Positions 1 through 10,137 of a stretch of DNA of 64,000 nucleotides are shown piece by piece. Under the pieces are notes generated by a model. It did not search any database and was not told the origin of the DNA. It worked only from the letters and a program-made list of their open reading frames with translations. A program made the translations under genes and the position numbers. Within the stretch, counting starts at the first letter, position 1. Every line of letters begins with the position of its first letter. Origin of the DNA: Tepidisphaera sp. (GTDB lineage Bacteria; Planctomycetota; Phycisphaerae; Phycisphaerales; UBA1924); contig WGNV01000001.1 in the NCBI GenBank assembly GCA_016124375.1, forward strand, positions 310,001 to 374,000, in the 5' to 3' direction.

Positions 1-1641
1 GCCGCGGCCTTCACCGCCGTGGCCGACGAAACCAAGAACCACGTCAGCAAGCTCCAGTCGCAGCACGCCTTCGACGGCGAAAAACTGCTGAACGAGGCCC
101 TGGCCCAGGTCAAGGCCGGCTCCTCCTACGACAAGACCCGCTTCTACCAGACCATTCCCGTGGTCGCCGCCTGGACCGCCGCCCGCCAGGCGGCCAAGGA
201 CGAAGGCCTGGACTTCAAGGTCCCCGCCTTCCACGCCCGCAACCCCGCCAACGAAGTTGAGCCCAGTTCCTTCCGGGGCAAGCTGCTCTCAGACCTCGAG
301 GCCAGCGTCAAGGCCGGCAAGGAAGAGTCCATGGGCCGCATCGACCCCGCCACCAACGAACTGCACTACATGCGCGCGATCAAGCTCGATGAATCGTGCA
401 TGATGTGCCACGGCGACCCCGCCAAGTACGACATCAAGGACGAGAAGGGCAACTACGACGGCAAAGACCCGCTGGGATTCACGATGGAAAACTGGAAGCC
501 GGGCGACATGCACGGCGCCTTTGAGATCATCATGCCGCTGGCGCCCGTCGACGCTCAGGTCGCCGGCTTCTTCCAGAACGGCCTGATCTGGACCGTCCCG
601 CTGCTGGTCGGCGGCATCGGGCTCTTCGTCTTCGCCCTGCGTTACCTCTTCGGCAAGCCCATGGCCGGCCTGCTCAACCTCGTCCGCGACCTCGCCAGCG
701 GCGACGGCGACCTCACCAAGCGCCTCAACCTCAGCCGCGGCGATGAAATCGGCCAACTCGCCTTCAACATCGATACGTTCGTCGGCAACCTGCACGGGCT
801 CATCGGCGATGTCTCCGGCGTGACCCGCGAGGTCGCGTCCGCCAGCACCGAGATCGCCGCCAGCGCCGAGGAAATGGCCGCCGGCCTCTCGCGCCAGGAA
901 CAACAGACCCAGGCCGTCTCCGCCGCCGTCGAAGAAATGTCCGCCAGCGTGCAGGAAGTCGCCCAGAAGGGTCAGAGCGCCAGCCAGGCCGCGGCCGAAG
1001 CCCAGAAAGACTCGACCACCGGCGGCCAGGTCGTCACCCAGACCGTCGACGAGATGCGCGGCATCTCCGATGAAGTCGGCCGCAGCGCTCAGGCCGTCGC
1101 CAGCCTCGGCAAGAAGTCCGAGCAGATCGGCCAGATCATCGAAGTCATCAACGACATTGCCGAGCAGACCAACCTGCTCGCCCTGAACGCGGCCATCGAA
1201 GCCGCCCGCGCTGGCGAACACGGGCGGGGGTTCGCCGTCGTCGCCGACGAAGTGCGCAAACTCGCCGAGCGCACCACCAAGGCCACCGAAGAGGTCGCCA
1301 CCTCCATCAAGGAGATCCAGAGCGACACCGAGACGGCGGTGAAGCAGATGGAAGCCGGCAGCGCCCGCGTGCACAAGGGCGTGGAGCTCGCCAACAGCGC
1401 CGGCAACGCCCTGGGGCGCATCACCCAGAGCAGCCAGGGCCTGGCGGGCATGGTGCAGGCGATCGCCGCCGCCGCCGAGCAGCAAAGCAGCACCAGCACC
1501 CAGATCGCCCGCAATGTGGCGGAAATCAACGCCGTCACCAAGGAGTCTTCGCAAGGCGCTTCGCAAGCCGCCAAGGCCGCGGCCCTGCTCAGCGAACAGA
1601 GCGAACGCCTGCAGCATCTGGTCAACAAGTTCAAGCTGTAA
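1..1641 (+). CDS. Methyl-accepting chemotaxis protein with CxxCH heme sensor (5' truncated)
   Basis: The frame is open to the left edge of the window, so the true start lies outside. The first ~180 codons form a Tll0287/DUF3365-like periplasmic sensor with a CMMCH motif (codons at 397-411), the classic covalent heme c attachment signature. A single hydrophobic segment follows (about 580-650), then a HAMP linker and a long methyl-accepting domain with the conserved hairpin tip ([19 protein letters not shown]). The family senses ligands or redox state and signals through CheW/CheA at the inner membrane. Its last ~250 residues are nearly identical to the next gene. Heme binding is inferred from the motif only; a non-heme use of CxxCH is possible. 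Confidence 0.9.
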   Translation, partial: AAAFTAVADETKNHVSKLQSQHAFDGEKLLNEALAQVKAGSSYDKTRFYQTIPVVAAWTAARQAAKDEGLDFKVPAFHARNPANEVEPSSFRGKLLSDLEASVKAGKEESMGRIDPATNELHYMRAIKLDESCMMCHGDPAKYDIKDEKGNYDGKDPLGFTMENWKPGDMHGAFEIIMPLAPVDAQVAGFFQNGLIWTVPLLVGGIGLFVFALRYLFGKPMAGLLNLVRDLASGDGDLTKRLNLSRGDEIGQLAFNIDTFVGNLHGLIGDVSGVTREVASASTEIAASAEEMAAGLSRQEQQTQAVSAAVEEMSASVQEVAQKGQSASQAAAEAQKDSTTGGQVVTQTVDEMRGISDEVGRSAQAVASLGKKSEQIGQIIEVINDIAEQTNLLALNAAIEAARAGEHGRGFAVVADEVRKLAERTTKATEEVATSIKEIQSDTETAVKQMEAGSARVHKGVELANSAGNALGRITQSSQGLAGMVQAIAAAAEQQSSTSTQIARNVAEINAVTKESSQGASQAAKAAALLSEQSERLQHLVNKFKL

Positions 1642-1742
1642 TCAACGCTCCCGATCAACGTAGGGTCCAGGATAACTTCGGGGACCAGCATATCCGGAAC
1701 CCATGAACGGGGTTGCGGAGCCCGAACTCTGGATTCACTCCG

Positions 1743-1770
1743 ACCGCCGCCCGATGAGGACGGCGGTTTT
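1743..1770 (+). terminator. Intrinsic terminator between the two chemoreceptor genes
   Basis: A 6-bp GC stem (CCGCCG 1744-1749, CGGCGG 1761-1766) with an 11-nt loop is followed directly by TTTT. It lies about 100 bp after the first chemoreceptor and 25 bp before the start of the next, so the two genes may be only partly co-transcribed. Confidence 0.55.
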
Positions 1771-1794
1771 CAATTCATCCCCCGGAGCCGATTC

Positions 1795-3843
1795 ATGAAG
1801 ATCAAGTCCAAGCTTGTCACGCTCTTCCTCACGATGGGCGTGGTGCCCGCGCTCGCCGTCGCATCGCTCGCCTGGTTCGCCACCGCCAAGATCCAGGACT
1901 CCGCCGGCGTGCGCTTCGAGTCGGTCTCCCGAGCCCTGCTTGACAAGATCGACCGCAACCTCTTCGAGCGCTACGGCGACGTGCAGGCCTTCGGGGTCAA
2001 CACCATCGTCTTCGACAAGGCCAACTGGTACAAGCCGGGCGGACCCATCTCCGACACGCAGAACCAGTACGCCGCTCTCTACGGCATCTACGACATCACC
2101 CTCTTCGTCGACACCGAGGGCAAGGTGATCTCGGTGAACACCAAGGACCCCGCTGGCAACCCCGTCGACACCTCGTCGATCTACTCGATGAACTTCGCCG
2201 ACAGCGCCTGGTTCCGCGACGCCATGGCGGGCAGGTTCCTCGCAACCAAGGACCTGACCGGCACCGTCGTCGAAGATGTCTACGCCGATCCGCTGGTCCA
2301 GAAGCTCTACAAGAACAACGGCCTGACCGTCGGCTTCTCGGCGCCCGTCAAGGACGCCCAGGGCAAGACCATCGGCGTCTGGAAGAACTTCGCCCGCTTC
2401 TCACTCATCGAAGACATGGTGATGGCCGAGTACAACTCCCTTAAGACCGAGCACATGGCCTCCGCCGAGATGACGCTTTTGGATTCCAAGGGTCGGGTGA
2501 TCGTCGACTGCGACCCCAGCCAGCACGACGGCAAGCTCGTGCGCGACACCGACAACGTGATTCTCAAGTTGAATCTGGCGGACAGCGGCGTAACAGCCGC
2601 GAAACTGGCGATGGATGGCGAGGCCGGGTTCAATCGATCGCTGCACGCCCGCAAGAACATCTGGCAGACCTGCGGCTACGCCCACTCCCAGGGCGCCCTG
2701 GGCTACGCCGGGCTCAACTGGTCGCTGCTGGTCCGAGTCCCCGAAAGCGAGACCGCCGCCGTCGTCACCCAGATCCGTGAGCAGGTCGCGGGCGTCGTGG
2801 GCGTGTGCACGCTGGGCGTCGGCATCGCCGCGTGGTTCGTGGCCCGCAGCCTGGTGAAGCCGATCAACCTGCTCCGTGACCGCGTCAGCGACATCGCCCA
2901 GGGCGAGGGCGACCTGACCCAGCGCCTCGAGCTCAACTCCAGCGACGAGCTGGGCGAGCTCAGCCAGGGATTCAACATGTTCGTCGACAAACTGCAGGGG
3001 ACGATCAAGGACGTGGCGACCACCGCCCAGCAGGTCGCCGCCGCCAGCACCCAGATCGCCGCCAGCGCCGAAGAAATGGCCGCCGGCCTCCAGCAGCAGG
3101 AAGGCCAGACCACGCAGGTCGCCGCCGCGATCGAAGAGATGAACGCCAGCGTGCAGGAAGTCGCCCAGAAAGGGCAGGACGCCGCCGGCGCCGCCAAGGC
3201 CAGCCAGGACGACGCCATCACCGGCGGCCAGGTCGTCACCCAGACCGTCGACGAGATGCGCGGCATCTCCGATGAAGTCGAACGCAGCGCCCAGGCCGTC
3301 GCCAGCCTCGGCAAGAAGTCCGAGCAGATCGGCCAGATCATCGAAGTCATCAACGACATCGCCGAGCAGACCAATCTGCTCGCCCTGAACGCCGCCATCG
3401 AAGCCGCCCGGGCGGGCGAACACGGGCGCGGGTTCGCGGTCGTCGCCGACGAAGTCCGCAAGCTCGCCGAACGCACCACCAAGGCCACCGAAGAAGTCGC
3501 CACCTCCATCAAGGAGATCCAGGCCGACACGGGCACCGCCGTCAAGCAGATGGAAGCCGGCAGCGCCCGCGTGCACAAGGGTGTGGAGCTCGCCAACAGC
3601 GCCGGCAACGCGCTGGGGCGCATCACCCAGAGCAGCCAGGGGCTGACGGGCATGGTCCAGTCCATCGCCGCCGCCGCCGAGCAGCAGAGTAGCACCAGCC
3701 AGCAGATCGCCAAGAACATCGCCCAGATCAACGCCGTCACCCGCGAGAGCGCCGACGGCGCCTCTCAAGCCGCCAAAGCCGCGGCGTTGCTCAGCGAGCA
3801 GAGCGAACGCCTCCAGAGCCTGGTGCGCACCTTCAAAGTCTGA
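1795..3843 (+). CDS. Methyl-accepting chemotaxis protein with Cache-type sensor
   Basis: 682 residues. Residues ~8-28 are a transmembrane helix. About 290 periplasmic residues follow that look like a double Cache (dCache) small-molecule sensor, with repeated blocks such as [10 protein letters not shown] and [12 protein letters not shown] second membrane helix (~res 328-350), a HAMP domain and a full methyl-accepting domain follow, with the hairpin tip [19 protein letters not shown]. It would transmit ligand occupancy to CheA/CheW. The ATG follows a GGAG at a usual distance. The signalling half repeats that of the upstream gene almost word for word while the sensors are unrelated. The ligand cannot be predicted. 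Confidence 0.95.
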   Translation: MKIKSKLVTLFLTMGVVPALAVASLAWFATAKIQDSAGVRFESVSRALLDKIDRNLFERYGDVQAFGVNTIVFDKANWYKPGGPISDTQNQYAALYGIYDITLFVDTEGKVISVNTKDPAGNPVDTSSIYSMNFADSAWFRDAMAGRFLATKDLTGTVVEDVYADPLVQKLYKNNGLTVGFSAPVKDAQGKTIGVWKNFARFSLIEDMVMAEYNSLKTEHMASAEMTLLDSKGRVIVDCDPSQHDGKLVRDTDNVILKLNLADSGVTAAKLAMDGEAGFNRSLHARKNIWQTCGYAHSQGALGYAGLNWSLLVRVPESETAAVVTQIREQVAGVVGVCTLGVGIAAWFVARSLVKPINLLRDRVSDIAQGEGDLTQRLELNSSDELGELSQGFNMFVDKLQGTIKDVATTAQQVAAASTQIAASAEEMAAGLQQQEGQTTQVAAAIEEMNASVQEVAQKGQDAAGAAKASQDDAITGGQVVTQTVDEMRGISDEVERSAQAVASLGKKSEQIGQIIEVINDIAEQTNLLALNAAIEAARAGEHGRGFAVVADEVRKLAERTTKATEEVATSIKEIQADTGTAVKQMEAGSARVHKGVELANSAGNALGRITQSSQGLTGMVQSIAAAAEQQSSTSQQIAKNIAQINAVTRESADGASQAAKAAALLSEQSERLQSLVRTFKV

Positions 3844-3870
3844 TTCCCACGATCATCGGAAGCTTCTCAA

Positions 3871-3903
3871 CGAGCCCGAAGCGCCTCCGCTTCGGGCTCG
3901 TTT
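3871..3903 (+). terminator. Terminator after the second chemoreceptor gene
   Basis: A 13-bp perfect stem (CGAGCCCGAAGCG 3871-3883 with its complement 3888-3900), a CCTC loop, then TTT. It lies between convergent genes. Its arm matches the core of the dispersed GAGCCCGAAGCG repeat seen elsewhere in the window, so the terminator may derive from that repeat. Confidence 0.7.
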
Positions 3904-3911
3904 CGCGTGGC

Positions 3912-5912
3912 TCACCCGCCCGGCAGATTCTTGTCGATCCAGTCGTCCTGGCGAAGCACCGCGGCACGGTTGCGCCGGTCCTTGGCCTCGCTGCGGCTCT
4001 GAGCCAGTCGGAACAGTCGCCCGGCCAGCTCGTTCGAACCCAGCTCCGGCTCGCGCGAGCGCTCACGCAGCACCCTGGCCAGCAGGGGCGTGAACCGCTG
4101 CACCAGCTCATCTTCCAGGCTCACAAAGATCTGCGCCGAACCCGGGTCGCCCTGACGCCCGGCCCGCCCGATGAACTGCCGATCCACCCGCTTGGCCCCG
4201 TGCATCTCAGTGAGCAGCACGTGCAGCCCGCCCGCCGCCAGCGCCTGCGCATCCGGCTTGATGTCTGTCCCGCGCCCGGCCATGTTCGTCGCCACCGTGA
4301 TCGCCGCGTTGAGCCCCCCCACCCCCGCCTTGCTGATCACCTCAGCTTCGTCCTTGTCGAAGTTCGCATTCAGCACCTGGTGCGACAGCCCTCGCATGGT
4401 CAGCAGACGGCTCAATAGTTCGCTCGCCGCGATCGAGCGCGTGCCCACCAGCACCGGCCGCCCGGCCCGATGCACTTCCTCAATGGACGCCGCGATCGCC
4501 GCCCACTTGTCGCGTGCTCCCCGAAAGACCCGCAGCGGCCACTGCACGCGGGCGATCGGACGGTTGGTCGGGATCACGGTCACGGGGCGCGAATAGACCG
4601 ACTGCATCTCGCCGGTCGCGTCGGCCGCGGTGCCGGTCATGCCGCACAGAAACGGGTAACTCCGATAGAACCGCTGGAAACTCATCCGCGCCAGCGTCTC
4701 CCGATCGGCGGTGACCTCCAGCCCTTCCTTTGCTTCCACCGCCTGGTGCAGCCCGTGCTCCCAGCTCCGGTCGGGCAGGAAGCGCCCGGTGTACTCGTCC
4801 ACGATCACGACTTTGCCGTCGACGATCTGGTATTGCTGCCCGTGCAGGTAGCAGGCGCGGGCGACCAGCGCCTGCCGCACCAGCTCCTCGCCACGCACCG
4901 CCGCCCGCCAGATGGGCGAGCCGCCCCGCGCGACCAGATCCTCGAACAACTGCCGCAGTCGCTCCTCGCCCCGACGCTTCAGCTCCACCCGGCGCTGCGT
5001 GTGCTGCACCGCGTAGTCCGGCCCCTCATCCAGCTTGCCGGCCAAAGCCGCGGCTTCGCGATACGTCTTGGCCATGTCGTCCTCGCGGCGCGATCTCGCG
5101 ATGATCAGCGGCACCACGCCCTCGTCGATGAGCACCGCATCCGCCTCATCCACCATCGCCGCCCGCAGCCCCGGCACCATCGGGCTCATCTCGGCCGCCC
5201 CCGCATGCGAGGCCTGCCGCCGCGCCGCCCATGGCGACGCCGCCCGCCCCAGACGAATCTGGTCGCGCAGCCAGTCGGCGACAATCTGCTTGGGCGTGCC
5301 GTACACGATCGCCCGGGCGTAGATCGGCATGCGATCATGCGGCTGGATGTCCTGGGTGATGGCGCCCGCGTCGATGCCGCAGCGCCGGAAGATCGGCCCG
5401 CGCGAGTCCGCGTCGCGCTGCGCCAGGTAGTCGTTCACCGTGAACACGTGCACGCGCCGGTGACGCCACGCCAGCAGCGTCGCCGCCAGCGACCCCGTCA
5501 GCGTCTTGCCCTCGCCCGTCAGCATCTCGATGATCCGCCCGTGGTAGAGCCCCAGCGCCCCGGCCAGCTGCACCACGTACGCCTCTTCGCCCGTGTATCG
5601 CCGCGCGACCTCCCGCACCCCCGCCAGCGCACGCCGCACATCTTCCTCGCTCTGCCGCCGGCGCGCAAACCGCTCCCGCAGGTCGCGCAGCGCCTCGTCC
5701 AGCGCCCCTTCCGACATCGAGCGGAACTCCATCCGCAGCCCGTCCACCCGCTCGGCCTCGCGCAAGAGCGCGCCGATCGCGTGCCGCCGGTGCTTGATCG
5801 CCGTCCCCAGGCGCGACGCCGCCATGTCCAACCCGCGCGGCACCTCCGCCTTCACGCGGCGGCTCCGCATCGATTCGTACAGCACCGAGTATCGCGTAAG
5901 AACCTGGCTCAC
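3912..5912 (-). CDS. SecA-like ATPase lacking the C-terminal channel-insertion region
   Basis: 666 residues with the SecA DEAD-motor plan: Walker A TGEGKT (~res 132-137), Walker B-like VDEADAVLIDEG, a preprotein-crosslinking region, and motif VI GRAGRQGDPGSAQIF. SecA is normally 800-950 residues. Here the protein stops soon after motif VI, so the helical wing, the two-helix finger and the zinc/SecB tail are missing. I chose GTG at 5912 because it overlaps the upstream stop as GTGA; the frame is open further upstream but inside the preceding gene. It is the last gene of a coupled four-gene operon with HlyD-type adaptors and an M50 protease. By inference it is a dedicated export motor or accessory ATPase, not the housekeeping SecA. 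Confidence 0.88.
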   Translation of the reverse strand: MSQVLTRYSVLYESMRSRRVKAEVPRGLDMAASRLGTAIKHRRHAIGALLREAERVDGLRMEFRSMSEGALDEALRDLRERFARRRQSEEDVRRALAGVREVARRYTGEEAYVVQLAGALGLYHGRIIEMLTGEGKTLTGSLAATLLAWRHRRVHVFTVNDYLAQRDADSRGPIFRRCGIDAGAITQDIQPHDRMPIYARAIVYGTPKQIVADWLRDQIRLGRAASPWAARRQASHAGAAEMSPMVPGLRAAMVDEADAVLIDEGVVPLIIARSRREDDMAKTYREAAALAGKLDEGPDYAVQHTQRRVELKRRGEERLRQLFEDLVARGGSPIWRAAVRGEELVRQALVARACYLHGQQYQIVDGKVVIVDEYTGRFLPDRSWEHGLHQAVEAKEGLEVTADRETLARMSFQRFYRSYPFLCGMTGTAADATGEMQSVYSRPVTVIPTNRPIARVQWPLRVFRGARDKWAAIAASIEEVHRAGRPVLVGTRSIAASELLSRLLTMRGLSHQVLNANFDKDEAEVISKAGVGGLNAAITVATNMAGRGTDIKPDAQALAAGGLHVLLTEMHGAKRVDRQFIGRAGRQGDPGSAQIFVSLEDELVQRFTPLLARVLRERSREPELGSNELAGRLFRLAQSRSEAKDRRNRAAVLRQDDWIDKNLPGG

Positions 5913-8071
5913 ACCTTGGCCCGCCCTTGCAGCGTCTTCTCCAACTGATCCATCCACTGGAACAGCAGTGGCCGGGGCGGCAGCTCAAACCTCAGGCTCA
6001 CCCGAGTTCCCGGCATCACCCCCGGACCCAGCGGGCCGGGCTTATCGCCCAGCAGGAAATACCCCTTGAACAGCGCCGCCCGCGACACCATCCCGCTCCG
6101 GTCGCGCGGGTCGGTCTCGATCGAGCCCCCGCCCTGATAGCCGAACGCCTCGTGCGGCAGTTCCTTCGTCCCCGCCGGCACCACCCGCTCGCGATTCAGC
6201 TTCACGACCCGCCCCGGCTCGCTGACAAACCTCGCCTCCACCTTGTAATCGTCGCGAGTAATCCAGTCCGCCTCGGGCTGCGTGATGACCGCCGTCACCC
6301 GCAGCGCCGAGTCCTTCGCCACCTCGCACACGGGCTGCCCGGCCTTGACGAACGCCCCGACCAGGTCGCTGGGGTCGCGCGTCACCACCACCCCGTCGTG
6401 CGGGGCCCGAACCTGCGCATGCTCCAGTCGCCCCTCCAGCGTGCCGATCTGCAGCCGCACCGCGTCGCAGTATTCCTGCGCCACCTGCGCCGCGGCCATG
6501 TTGTGCATCACCGCCTCGCGGCGCTTGCCCTCTGCCTCGCGCAGCTGCGCACGCGCCAGCTCCAGCTGCGCCTTGAGCTGCTCGCAATCGACCTCCACCA
6601 GCACGTCGCCCTGCTTCACGTGCTGCCCGGGCCGCACGAACGACTTGGCCACAAAGCCATCCACGTCGAAGAAGACGCCCGTGCGGGCCTCGCTCTCTAC
6701 GACCCCGCTCACGCGCCGCCGGTCGGGCGCAGGAACCGCCCCCAGCAGCAGCAGGCACAGGGCGCCGGCGGCGATGCTGGTCAGGATCGCCCGCCCGCGC
6801 TTCTCCGCCAGGTCGCTCGACGCCGCCAGCCAGTGCACGAACTTGCCCAGGGGCAGCACGAACCACATCCCCGCCGTCCACACCGCCAGCAGCAGCCCGA
6901 TCGCGAACATCTTGCCCATCACAAACAGCGTGATCGACACGAACAGGAACATCCGGTAGATCATCGCCAGGATGCCGTAGCCGATCAGCAGCAGCGCCTC
7001 GCTCGGGCTCGCGGTGGGCGGCTTGGAATCCTTATTCCGGAACAGATGCCGCTGCGCCAGGAACGTCAGCATCTGCGTCGAGCGCTGCATCAGATTCGGG
7101 ATCTCGAGCAGGTCGCTCAGGATGTAGTAGCCGTCGAACTTCATCAGCGGATTGGCGTTGAACAGGATCGTCGCGATGCCCGCCGTGAAAATAATGTTGT
7201 ACGCCAACTGGTGTACCAGGCTGCCCTCGGGCGTGTTCAGCCACACGAACGCGGCCGCCGACGCCACCGTCAGCTCGAAGATCATCCCCCCCGCCCCCAC
7301 CAGCATCCGCTGCCAGCGGCTCTTGAACGTCCACGCCGACGAAGCGTCCACGTACGGCGCGGGGATCAGCACCAGCATCATCGCGCCCAGCTCCGGCACC
7401 TGCCCGCCGAAGCGCTTGCAGATCAGCCCGTGCCCCAGCTCGTGCCACAGCTTGATCGCCACGAACGCCACGCCCATCAGCAGCCAGTTGGAGGGCGCCA
7501 GCGCGTTGCCCACCCGGCTCAGGAAATCCTCCAGGTGCCCCGAGATCGTGATGATCCCCGCCAGCACCCAGATCGCCCACAGCACCAGCCCCGGCACCGA
7601 CAGCAGCGGGCGGAACACCGGCAGCAGCCATGTCAGCAGCCGGTCGGGGTTGAACAGCCGCACCCGGAAGTACATCAGGCCGATCGCCTGCTGCTGGAAT
7701 CGCTTGCCCAGGCGATCGCGCCCGCGCCGCAGCATCTGCTCGGTCTCGGGCGGCACATCCGCCGTCAGCAGGTTGCTGCCGAACAACTGCGACAGAAGCT
7801 GGATCACCTCGTTCTGCGTCATCGCCTCGTCGGCGTGCCGCGTGATCGCGTACTGCCACACCTCTTCCACTGTGCGCCGCCCGTCCAGCATCCCCAGAAA
7901 CTCGTGCGCCACCGGGTTGATGCGATAGAACTGGTTCGACGACGGATCGTGCACCACGTGCCAGCGACGCCCCCGGTAGTGCTGCCGCGTGATCTGCACG
8001 TGAGGCCGCAGGCGGGGCTTCATCACCCGCACCCGGTGCCAGAATGGAGAAAATGTGCTGCGTTCGGACAT
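5909..8071 (-). CDS. PqqD-like / M50 metalloprotease / HlyD fusion membrane protein
   Basis: 720 residues in three parts. Residues ~25-105 resemble PqqD, a RiPP-recognition fold (YRINPVAHEFL...RTVEEVW). Residues ~150-430 are a polytopic site-2-protease-like domain with HELGH at 210-214 and a downstream NANPLMKFDGY motif supplying the third metal ligand region. After a further membrane helix come a biotinyl-lipoyl half-motif, a coiled-coil stretch and the second half-motif (APHDGVVV), the HlyD layout. M50-HlyD fusions with PqqD domains are found with peptide export and maturation systems. ATG start; the upstream gene ends 3 bp before it and the downstream gene overlaps by 4 bp, so translation is probably coupled. 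The substrate is unknown and no short precursor-peptide gene is evident beside it. Confidence 0.9.
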   Translation of the reverse strand: MSERSTFSPFWHRVRVMKPRLRPHVQITRQHYRGRRWHVVHDPSSNQFYRINPVAHEFLGMLDGRRTVEEVWQYAITRHADEAMTQNEVIQLLSQLFGSNLLTADVPPETEQMLRRGRDRLGKRFQQQAIGLMYFRVRLFNPDRLLTWLLPVFRPLLSVPGLVLWAIWVLAGIITISGHLEDFLSRVGNALAPSNWLLMGVAFVAIKLWHELGHGLICKRFGGQVPELGAMMLVLIPAPYVDASSAWTFKSRWQRMLVGAGGMIFELTVASAAAFVWLNTPEGSLVHQLAYNIIFTAGIATILFNANPLMKFDGYYILSDLLEIPNLMQRSTQMLTFLAQRHLFRNKDSKPPTASPSEALLLIGYGILAMIYRMFLFVSITLFVMGKMFAIGLLLAVWTAGMWFVLPLGKFVHWLAASSDLAEKRGRAILTSIAAGALCLLLLGAVPAPDRRRVSGVVESEARTGVFFDVDGFVAKSFVRPGQHVKQGDVLVEVDCEQLKAQLELARAQLREAEGKRREAVMHNMAAAQVAQEYCDAVRLQIGTLEGRLEHAQVRAPHDGVVVTRDPSDLVGAFVKAGQPVCEVAKDSALRVTAVITQPEADWITRDDYKVEARFVSEPGRVVKLNRERVVPAGTKELPHEAFGYQGGGSIETDPRDRSGMVSRAALFKGYFLLGDKPGPLGPGVMPGTRVSLRFELPPRPLLFQWMDQLEKTLQGRAKV

Positions 8072-8074
8072 CGC

Positions 8075-10111
8075 TTACCACCACAACCAGATGCGGAGCT
8101 GATCGAGCACGCGCCGCGAGGCGATCCACGCCAGGCTGTGCCGCTCCGCGTTGAACTTCGCCTGCCCCTCGACGCCCGGCAGCAGCCACGAGGGCATCTC
8201 CGCGCCCGTCAGGCGCCCGCGCACCTCGAACACGTTCTTGCCCTCTTCGGCCTGCGACGCCGGCACGATCTGCTCGACGATGAAATCGACCTTCAGGCTC
8301 GGGTCCGCCTTCGGGCTGATCTGCCCGGTCTGGCCCTCGTGAATCAGCGCGATGTCCCGATCGTCCACCTTCGCGATCACCTGCATGTCAGACGTATCCG
8401 CGACTTCGTACAGCTTCTCGCCCAGCTTGACCGCCGCCCCCACCTTGTCCTTCAGGTCCCCGCTGGTGATCAGCCCGTTGATGGGCGACGTGATCGTGCT
8501 GCGCTCCACCTGCGTCTTCATCAGGTCGCGCTGGGCCTTGTACTGATCCGCCCGCGCCCGGTTCTGGTCCGACTCCGCCAGGTCCCCCTTGCGCAGGGCT
8601 TCGTCCGCCTGCTTCTCATACTGCAGCACCTGAGCCGCGGCTTCCAGCTCCGAAAGCGTCGTCATCCGCGTATCGAGCTTGGCCAGCACGTCGCCCGCCT
8701 TCACTCGCTGCCCCGCCTCGACGCCCTTGGGCACCGAGTCGAGCACGCCGTCAAAGGGCATCGAGATGATCCGCTTCACGCGTGGCTGCAGCTCCATCGG
8801 GGCCCCGACGCGATAAGGCGTCGTGTACAGCACGCTGAACAGCGACAGCCCGAGCAGCGCCACGCCCGCCAGCTTCCACACCGTGTGCTTGGGCCCCACC
8901 AGCCAGGCGCCCGCCTTCACGCCCGAGTCGTACACCCGCAGCGCGAGCATCCGGTCTTCGCGACGCCGCACATCCAGCACCGGGCCCACCAGGTCCAGCG
9001 TCGCCTGCAGCAGCTCTACCGTGCCGACGTCGATGGCCCCCTGCCCGGCCGACTCGATCAGCACCACGCCGATGATGCGGTCCCCGCTCGCGTCGCTCAC
9101 CCGCACCGGCAGCGACGCCACCTTCAGGTTCGCATCCAGGGCCGCGAGCTCGCGATGGGCGTGCGTCACGGCCTGCGCCAAAATCGCGTCACCCTCCGCG
9201 CTGGGCGGCGGATACAGCACCGGCTGCTCCTGGTCCAGGCACTCGTTCATCGCCCCTTCGAGCCGCTGCACCATCGCCATCCGCCGGTCAAGGTTCTCCG
9301 TGTCGCTCAGCGCCGTCACCCGGATCTCGCGCGGGCCCTCGCCCCCGGGGCGCGAGCCGCTCCCGTGCGCAAAGCCCATCGCCACGCGATCCACCCCGAG
9401 CTGGCGGCACAGATCATTTACAAACTGGATCACCGCCCCTTTGAAGTCCCGCGTCTGATTGATCGACGCGATCAGGCGTGCCGCCAGCTCCAGGGACGCC
9501 GACGACGCCCGGACCCGCCGCAGCGCCTGCTGCGAGGTGTGCGTGAACACATACCCCGCCAGCACCTCCACCAGCGCCAGCGTCGTCTGCACCGCCTGGC
9601 GCGAACGCCCGTCCAGCATCAGCGTCACCACGCCCTGCAGGGGCAGGCCCGACGACTCCGCGGGCAGACCCCACGCCACCGGCAGCGCGATCACATACCC
9701 CCGCACCGCCTGGGGGTCGTACATCAGGCCCTCGGATTCCAGCCCGTAAATTTCCGATTGGCGCGAGTGCGCCGCCGCCCGCGCCGCGCTGCGAACCTCG
9801 GCCAGGCCTTCCACGTTGTCGTCCTTGGCGGCATCAAACAGCGCCTCGATCGGCACCGTCATCCGCCCCTGCGCGTCCACCACGTCCGGCCCGAAAGGCC
9901 AGACCAGCGCCGCCCGGGGCTCGATCCCCATCGCGTCATCGCGGCTGCCGGTCAGCGTCCACAGCACCGCCTGCCTCGCGCCGCTCACCTGCCCCAAAAC
10001 ACCCAGCAGGCGCAGCAGAAACACCCGGTCATCGCCCGTGGGCGAAGACAGCTCACCCACCACGCGCTGCCAGCCGGGGGTGCGAAGGCTCGAAAGATCG
10101 GTCAGGGCCAT
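8075..10111 (-). CDS. GAF-domain HlyD-family membrane fusion protein
   Basis: About 678 residues from ATG at 10111, which has GGAG 10 nt upstream. A TTG at 10141 would overlap the previous stop and add ten residues. The N-terminal ~380 residues look like two GAF-like cytoplasmic sensor domains (second starting near SLELAARLIASINQTRDF). One membrane helix (~VWKLAGVALLGLSLFSVLY) leads to a periplasmic adaptor: lipoyl half-motif (ISMPFDGVLDSV), a helical hairpin rich in Asp/Gln/Arg, second half-motif (TITSPINGLI) and a beta-barrel. HlyD-type adaptors usually link an inner-membrane pump to an outer-membrane duct. Here a cytosolic sensor is fused on, so adaptor activity may respond to a signal. 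Second gene of the operon. Confidence 0.88.
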   Translation of the reverse strand: MALTDLSSLRTPGWQRVVGELSSPTGDDRVFLLRLLGVLGQVSGARQAVLWTLTGSRDDAMGIEPRAALVWPFGPDVVDAQGRMTVPIEALFDAAKDDNVEGLAEVRSAARAAAHSRQSEIYGLESEGLMYDPQAVRGYVIALPVAWGLPAESSGLPLQGVVTLMLDGRSRQAVQTTLALVEVLAGYVFTHTSQQALRRVRASSASLELAARLIASINQTRDFKGAVIQFVNDLCRQLGVDRVAMGFAHGSGSRPGGEGPREIRVTALSDTENLDRRMAMVQRLEGAMNECLDQEQPVLYPPPSAEGDAILAQAVTHAHRELAALDANLKVASLPVRVSDASGDRIIGVVLIESAGQGAIDVGTVELLQATLDLVGPVLDVRRREDRMLALRVYDSGVKAGAWLVGPKHTVWKLAGVALLGLSLFSVLYTTPYRVGAPMELQPRVKRIISMPFDGVLDSVPKGVEAGQRVKAGDVLAKLDTRMTTLSELEAAAQVLQYEKQADEALRKGDLAESDQNRARADQYKAQRDLMKTQVERSTITSPINGLITSGDLKDKVGAAVKLGEKLYEVADTSDMQVIAKVDDRDIALIHEGQTGQISPKADPSLKVDFIVEQIVPASQAEEGKNVFEVRGRLTGAEMPSWLLPGVEGQAKFNAERHSLAWIASRRVLDQLRIWLWW

Positions 10112-10137
10112 GTCTCGTCTGCTCCGCGGGTGCGAGT

